Below, piece by piece: positions 6,344 to 9,509 of a stretch of DNA of 9,509 nt. The DNA is from an uncultured beta proteobacterium. GTDB lineage: Bacteria; Pseudomonadota; Gammaproteobacteria; Burkholderiales; Rhodocyclaceae. The position numbers and the translations under genes were made by a program. Where the stretch lies: contig CAIXAY010000422.1 in NCBI GenBank assembly GCA_903917505.1, positions 1 through 9,509 of the forward strand. Reading direction: 5' to 3'. The stretch's first letter is position 1. The number at the start of each line of letters is the position of its first letter. The notes beneath the pieces are model-generated. The model ran no database searches. It was not told where the DNA came from and was given only the letters and a program-made list of their open reading frames with translations.

Positions 6344-6349
6344 AATGAA

Positions 6350-7027
6350 ATGAAAAGACAACAATCGGGTTTCACGCTGGTCGAAATTGCCATTGTACTC
6401 GTCATCATCGGCCTCCTACTCGGCGGCGTGCTGAAGGGGCAGGAGCTGATCAACAGCGCGAAGGTGAAGAATTTCGCCAACGATTTCCGCAATATTCCGC
6501 TCTTCATCTACGGTTACCAGGACCGCTTCCACGCCCTGCCAGGCGATGACGTCAACGTCGTTGCGCATCTTCCGACGGCAACCCAGGCCAGCACACCGGC
6601 CGGCCTGCAAGGCAATGGCGTGATCAACGGCAACTGGGATACGGTCACGGTCACCGATGAGTCGATGCTGTTCTGGCAGCACGTTCGCCTTGCCGGACTC
6701 GCCACCGGGGGCACCATCGTCGCCGCCAACAACACCTATTGGCCGACCAACGCCGACGGCGGCCGCATCGGCATCGAAAGCGGCAGCGCCAATTACATCC
6801 TCAACACCGACGGAACGACCTTCCTGCAAGGCGCTTACGTCGTCTGCTCGACGGGCATCCTCGGCAACTTTGCGCTGCAACTGGACACGACGATGGACGA
6901 CGGCAACCCGCAGACGGGTTCGGTGCGCGTCGTCGCCACCAACCATACGCGTGGTGCTGTGGCGCTGACAACAGCTGCGATACAGGCCGCCGCGGCCACC
7001 TCTTACACGGTCTGCATGGGCTTGTAA
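6350..7027 (+). CDS. Type IV prepilin (RpoN-controlled pilin-like protein)
   Basis: 225 residues. The leader MKRQQSG ends at Gly7, the expected PilD-type cleavage site, and the mature protein begins with Phe and has Glu at position 5 (FTLVEIAIVLVIIGLLLGG). The helix continues into GQELINSAKVKNF and a segment IYGYQDRFHALPGDD (53-67), common in betaproteobacterial pilin-like proteins. Two cysteines (166 and 222) could close a C-terminal disulfide loop, as in many pilins. The product should be inserted in the inner membrane, processed, N-methylated and assembled into a filament. It stands alone, with its own sigma-54 promoter upstream and a terminator after it, unlike the operon-borne pseudopilin at 2229-2972. 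That suits a separately regulated and possibly abundant subunit, but whether it is a major or minor pilin cannot be told from sequence alone. Confidence 0.85.
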   Translation: MKRQQSGFTLVEIAIVLVIIGLLLGGVLKGQELINSAKVKNFANDFRNIPLFIYGYQDRFHALPGDDVNVVAHLPTATQASTPAGLQGNGVINGNWDTVTVTDESMLFWQHVRLAGLATGGTIVAANNTYWPTNADGGRIGIESGSANYILNTDGTTFLQGAYVVCSTGILGNFALQLDTTMDDGNPQTGSVRVVATNHTRGAVALTTAAIQAAAATSYTVCMGL

Positions 7028-7056
7028 TTCGCGTGCCCGAAAAAGCATTAACTTGC

Positions 7057-7078
7057 AGCCCGCTTCGGCGGGCTTTTT
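7057..7078 (+). terminator. Strong intrinsic terminator between convergent genes
   Basis: AGCCCGC (7057-7063), a TTCG tetraloop (7064-7067), GCGGGCT (7068-7074) and then TTTT to 7078 form a canonical rho-independent terminator 30 bases after the pilin stop. On the other strand the same hairpin is 4 bases after the antiporter stop; its T-run is displaced, but CGAAAAAGC (7038-7046) and GCTTTTTCG (7072-7080) are complementary, so it may also work on the minus strand. Confidence 0.92.
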
Positions 7079-7081
7079 CGT

Positions 7082-9049
7082 TCACCCCTTGAGCAGCCGG
7101 GCCTCGGCCCGGGCCAGCGCGCCCGGCACGCCGAGCAGCACGGCCACGTCGCCGGCCTCGAAGCGCGTCCCGCCCGAAGGCTCGAGGGTGCGGATGTTGC
7201 GCCGGCGGATGGCGGTGACCTCGACGCCTTCGCCAGCCAGCGCAAGCTCGCCGACCGTCTTGCCGATGGCATAGGCGCCGCCGGCGAGCGAAACCGAATG
7301 CAGGCGCGGCTCGTCGCCGTCATGCACGTTTTCGTCGCGGTCGCTCTCGCCGTGGAAGAAGCCGCGCAGCGTGCGGTAGCGCGCCACCCGAGTGCGGCGG
7401 ATGCGCTTCAGCACGCGGTTGATCGGCACGCCGGCGTGGATCAGCGCGTGCGATGCCAGCATCATCGCCGCTTCCAGCGTTTCCGGAACGACCTCGGCGG
7501 CGCCGGCGCGCTGCAACAGGTCGAAATCCTTTTCGTCGGCGCTGCGCACGACGACCGGCAGCGCCGGCGCGATTTCGCGGACATGGCGCAGCACGCGCTC
7601 GGCGGCGCGCGTGTCGATGAAGGAGATGATCAGCACGCTGGCCCGCGCGACGCCGGCGGCGATCAGCGTTTCGCGCCGCGTGGCGTTGCCATAGACGACG
7701 TTCTCGCCCGCCGCCGCCGCTTCGCGCACGCGGTCGGGGTCGAGGTCGAGCGCGATGTAGGACACGTCCTCGTGCGCCATGAAGCGCGCCAGGTGCTGGC
7801 CGCTGCGCCCGAAGCCGCAGATCACCGCGTGTTTCTCGTTGCTCATGGCGCGCGCCGCGAGGCTGGTCAGCTGCAGGGAGCGCAGCAGCCATTCGCTGGC
7901 GGCAAAGCGCAGCACCAGGCGGTCGCTGAAGTGCACGATGATGGGTGCGAGCAGCACCGAGAGCACCAGCGCGGCCAGCACGGCCTGCACGACGGGTGCC
8001 GGCGCCAGCGTCCGGTGGCCGATTTCGGAGAGCAGGACGAAGCCGAACTCGCCGCCGGTGCACAGCCACAGCCCGCTGCGCATGGCCGCGCCGGGCAGCG
8101 AGCCGAACAGGCGCGAGAGCCCGAAAACCAGGGCGAACTTGACCGACAAGAGCGCCGCCAGCACGGCCAGCACCAGCCCGAGATGCGTAATGATCAGCGC
8201 GGCGTTGAGCATCATGCCGACGGTGACGAAGAACAGCCCGAGCAGGATGTCGCGGAAAGGCTTGATGTTTTCCTCGACCTGGTGCCGGTATTCGGTTTCG
8301 GATATCAGCATGCCGGCGAGGAAGGCGCCGAGCGCCAGCGACAGCCCGGCCGCCGCGCTGAGCCAGGCCAGCCCGAGGGTGATCAGCAGCACGTTGAGCA
8401 TGAAGAGCTCGGCGGACTTGCCGCGCGCGACGATGTGGAACCACTTGCCGATCAGGCGCGAGCCGAAGAAGAACACCACGCCGAGCATCAGCACCGCTTT
8501 GCCCAGCGCGATGGCGAGCATCAGCGCCAGGCGCTCCGGCGTCTCCGCGAAAGCCGGAATGAGGATCAGCAGCGGCACCACCGCGAGGTCCTGGAAGAGC
8601 AGCACGCCGATCACTTCGCGCCCGTGCGGCGCGTCGAGTTCGAGGCGCTCGCTGAGCAGCTTGGTGAGCACCGCCGTCGACGACATGGCCAGCGTTCCGC
8701 CGAGCGCGACGCCGGCCTGCCAGGAAAGTCCGGCGACGATGGCCAGCGCGGCCGCCACGAGCAGGGTCGCCAGGACCTGCAGGAAGCCGAGGCCGAAGAC
8801 GATGCGCTTCATCGCGTACAGCTTCGGCAGCGAAAATTCGAGTCCGATCGAGAACATCAGGAAGACGATGCCGAACTCGGCGAAATGTTCGACGTCGGCG
8901 AAGCCGCCCATCAGGTGCAGGGCGTGCGGGCCGAGCAGCGTGCCGACCAGCAGATAACCGAGAATCGGCGGCAGGTTGAGGCGCCGGAAAAGAATCACCG
9001 AGACCACCGACGCGCCCAGCAACAGCAAAATGATCGTCAGCGTTTCCAT
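7082..9049 (-). CDS. KefB/KefC-like CPA2 monovalent cation/proton antiporter with TrkA-N and TrkA-C domains
   Basis: 655 residues from the ATG at 9049, preceded by GGAGG (9057-9053); a TTG at 9064 is in frame but has no ribosome site. An inner-membrane antiporter that probably exchanges K+ or Na+ for protons. Residues about 1-375 are the Na+/H+ exchanger domain with many helices, including STAVLTKLLSE and the LFQDLAVVPLL motif (Gln153-Asp154) typical of Kef proteins. The cytoplasmic part has a Rossmann TrkA-N/RCK domain (about 407-525) with GFGRSG (412-417) and an acidic strand end (IALDLDPDR) for nucleotide binding, then a TrkA-C domain (about 583-655, ending GDVAVLLGVPGAL). E. coli KefB and KefC lack a TrkA-C domain as far as I know, so glutathione control should not be assumed. 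In the gating-loop region (EYRHQVEENIKPF) Asn stands where KefC has Asp264. It is divergent from kdsD. Confidence 0.9.
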   Translation of the reverse strand: METLTIILLLLGASVVSVILFRRLNLPPILGYLLVGTLLGPHALHLMGGFADVEHFAEFGIVFLMFSIGLEFSLPKLYAMKRIVFGLGFLQVLATLLVAAALAIVAGLSWQAGVALGGTLAMSSTAVLTKLLSERLELDAPHGREVIGVLLFQDLAVVPLLILIPAFAETPERLALMLAIALGKAVLMLGVVFFFGSRLIGKWFHIVARGKSAELFMLNVLLITLGLAWLSAAAGLSLALGAFLAGMLISETEYRHQVEENIKPFRDILLGLFFVTVGMMLNAALIITHLGLVLAVLAALLSVKFALVFGLSRLFGSLPGAAMRSGLWLCTGGEFGFVLLSEIGHRTLAPAPVVQAVLAALVLSVLLAPIIVHFSDRLVLRFAASEWLLRSLQLTSLAARAMSNEKHAVICGFGRSGQHLARFMAHEDVSYIALDLDPDRVREAAAAGENVVYGNATRRETLIAAGVARASVLIISFIDTRAAERVLRHVREIAPALPVVVRSADEKDFDLLQRAGAAEVVPETLEAAMMLASHALIHAGVPINRVLKRIRRTRVARYRTLRGFFHGESDRDENVHDGDEPRLHSVSLAGGAYAIGKTVGELALAGEGVEVTAIRRRNIRTLEPSGGTRFEAGDVAVLLGVPGALARAEARLLKG

Positions 9050-9110
9050 CGTCCTCCAAACCAAGTGGGCATCCGCTGCAAAGCCGCGAAATCAGGGCAC
9101 ACCGGCCATC

Positions 9111-9119
9111 TGCTATACT
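9111..9119 (+). promoter_or_regulatory. Extended -10 promoter of kdsD
   Basis: TGCTATACT contains the extended -10 TGn followed by TATACT, a one-mismatch match to TATAAT. No good -35 is present, as is usual for extended -10 promoters. Transcription would start near 9126, about 20 bases before the kdsD ATG. The same short intergenic region (9050-9147) must also hold the antiporter promoter, for which I see no clear boxes. Confidence 0.6.
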
Positions 9120-9147
9120 GTGGCCCAATCATAACCGCTGCCCGCCC

Positions 9148-9509
9148 ATGAACCAAATACAGCCCTCTCCCAAGGCGCTCGAACTCGCACGGCAAGTGCT
9201 GCGCATCGAAGCGGATGCGGTCCTGGCGCTGACCGAGCGGATCGACGGCAGCTTTCTCGAGGCGCTTTCGCTGATCCTCAATTGCCGCGGCCGGGTCATC
9301 GTCAGCGGCGTCGGCAAATCCGGACATATCGGGCGCAAGATCGCCGCGACCCTGGCCAGCACCGGCACGCCGGCCTTCTTCGTGCACCCGGTCGAAGCGA
9401 GCCACGGCGACCTCGGCATGATCACCGCCGACGACGTCGTGCTGGCCCTCTCCAACTCGGGCGAGAGTTCCGAACTGCTGAACATCCTGCCGTCGATCAA
9501 GCGCCAGGG
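9148..9509 (+). CDS. kdsD: D-arabinose-5-phosphate isomerase (3' partial)
   Basis: The first 120 codons run off the window. The enzyme converts D-ribulose 5-phosphate to D-arabinose 5-phosphate in the cytoplasm, the first step toward Kdo for lipopolysaccharide. The SIS sugar-isomerase domain is clear: GVGKSGHIGRKIAATLASTG (54-73), HPVEASHGDLGM and ALSNSGESSEL. Lys57, His86 and Glu109 align with Lys59, His88 and Glu111 of E. coli KdsD with a constant offset of two. The C-terminal CBS domains lie beyond the window. The start at 9148 gives an N-terminus like known KdsD proteins; no Shine-Dalgarno is seen and the leader is about 20 bases. In related bacteria this gene heads kdsC-lptC-lptA-lptB-rpoN, but here that is not visible. 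KpsF or GutQ paralogues are less likely, given the chromosomal antiporter neighbour. Confidence 0.93.
   Translation, partial: MNQIQPSPKALELARQVLRIEADAVLALTERIDGSFLEALSLILNCRGRVIVSGVGKSGHIGRKIAATLASTGTPAFFVHPVEASHGDLGMITADDVVLALSNSGESSELLNILPSIKRQ

Noticed and set aside
7320..9128. 602-codon open frame on - overlapping the antiporter in another frame
   Set aside because: Arg/Ala/Pro-rich low-complexity translation without domains; a frame shadow.
7298..9151. 617-codon open frame on + antisense to the antiporter
   Set aside because: Its product is an Ala/Arg/Gln/His-rich string with no motif; it is a shadow of the GC-rich antiporter gene, which has full family motifs.

Overview
The window looks like chromosomal DNA of a GC-rich Gram-negative proteobacterium, most likely a betaproteobacterium of the Rhodocyclales type. 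This rests on the protein flavour (PilO/MshJ-like and MshK-like proteins, betaproteobacterial-style pseudopilins), the lipopolysaccharide gene kdsD, and the pairing of a CPA2 cation/proton antiporter divergently with kdsD. The lineage is an inference, not a database result. All 9.5 kb are tightly packed. No gap exceeds about 180 bases, and I see no tRNA, rRNA, CRISPR array or insertion sequence.

Left part (1-2972, + strand): the end of an operon for a type IV pilus, MSHA or type II secretion-like machine. The order is a truncated PilO/MshJ-like protein, a small periplasmic MshK/PilP-like protein (ATGA overlap), a large atypical prepilin-like protein lacking Glu5, and a classical prepilin (again an ATGA overlap). 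The last two genes are less GC-rich than their surroundings and share a sequence core.

Middle (3061-6349): a six-helix membrane-bound class III adenylate cyclase on + converges with a multi-helix membrane histidine kinase with a probable GAF-like domain on -. The kinase has no response-regulator gene beside it here. Upstream of the kinase is a divergent control region with nested inverted repeats and a good sigma-54 (RpoN) promoter facing a second prepilin gene.

Right part (6350-9509): that prepilin gene ends at a strong, probably bidirectional, intrinsic terminator. Next come a KefB/KefC-like antiporter with TrkA-N and TrkA-C domains on -, and the start of kdsD on + behind an extended -10 promoter.

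As a unit, 1-7078 reads as a pilus or pseudopilus locus with signalling genes embedded in it: two prepilin-type modules flanking a cAMP-producing enzyme and a sensor kinase. A surface- or filament-linked cAMP and RpoN circuit is a reasonable hypothesis, by analogy with PilS/PilR control of pilA and the pilus-cAMP link in Pseudomonas. Nothing in the sequence proves the connection. The antiporter and kdsD look like ordinary housekeeping and envelope genes.
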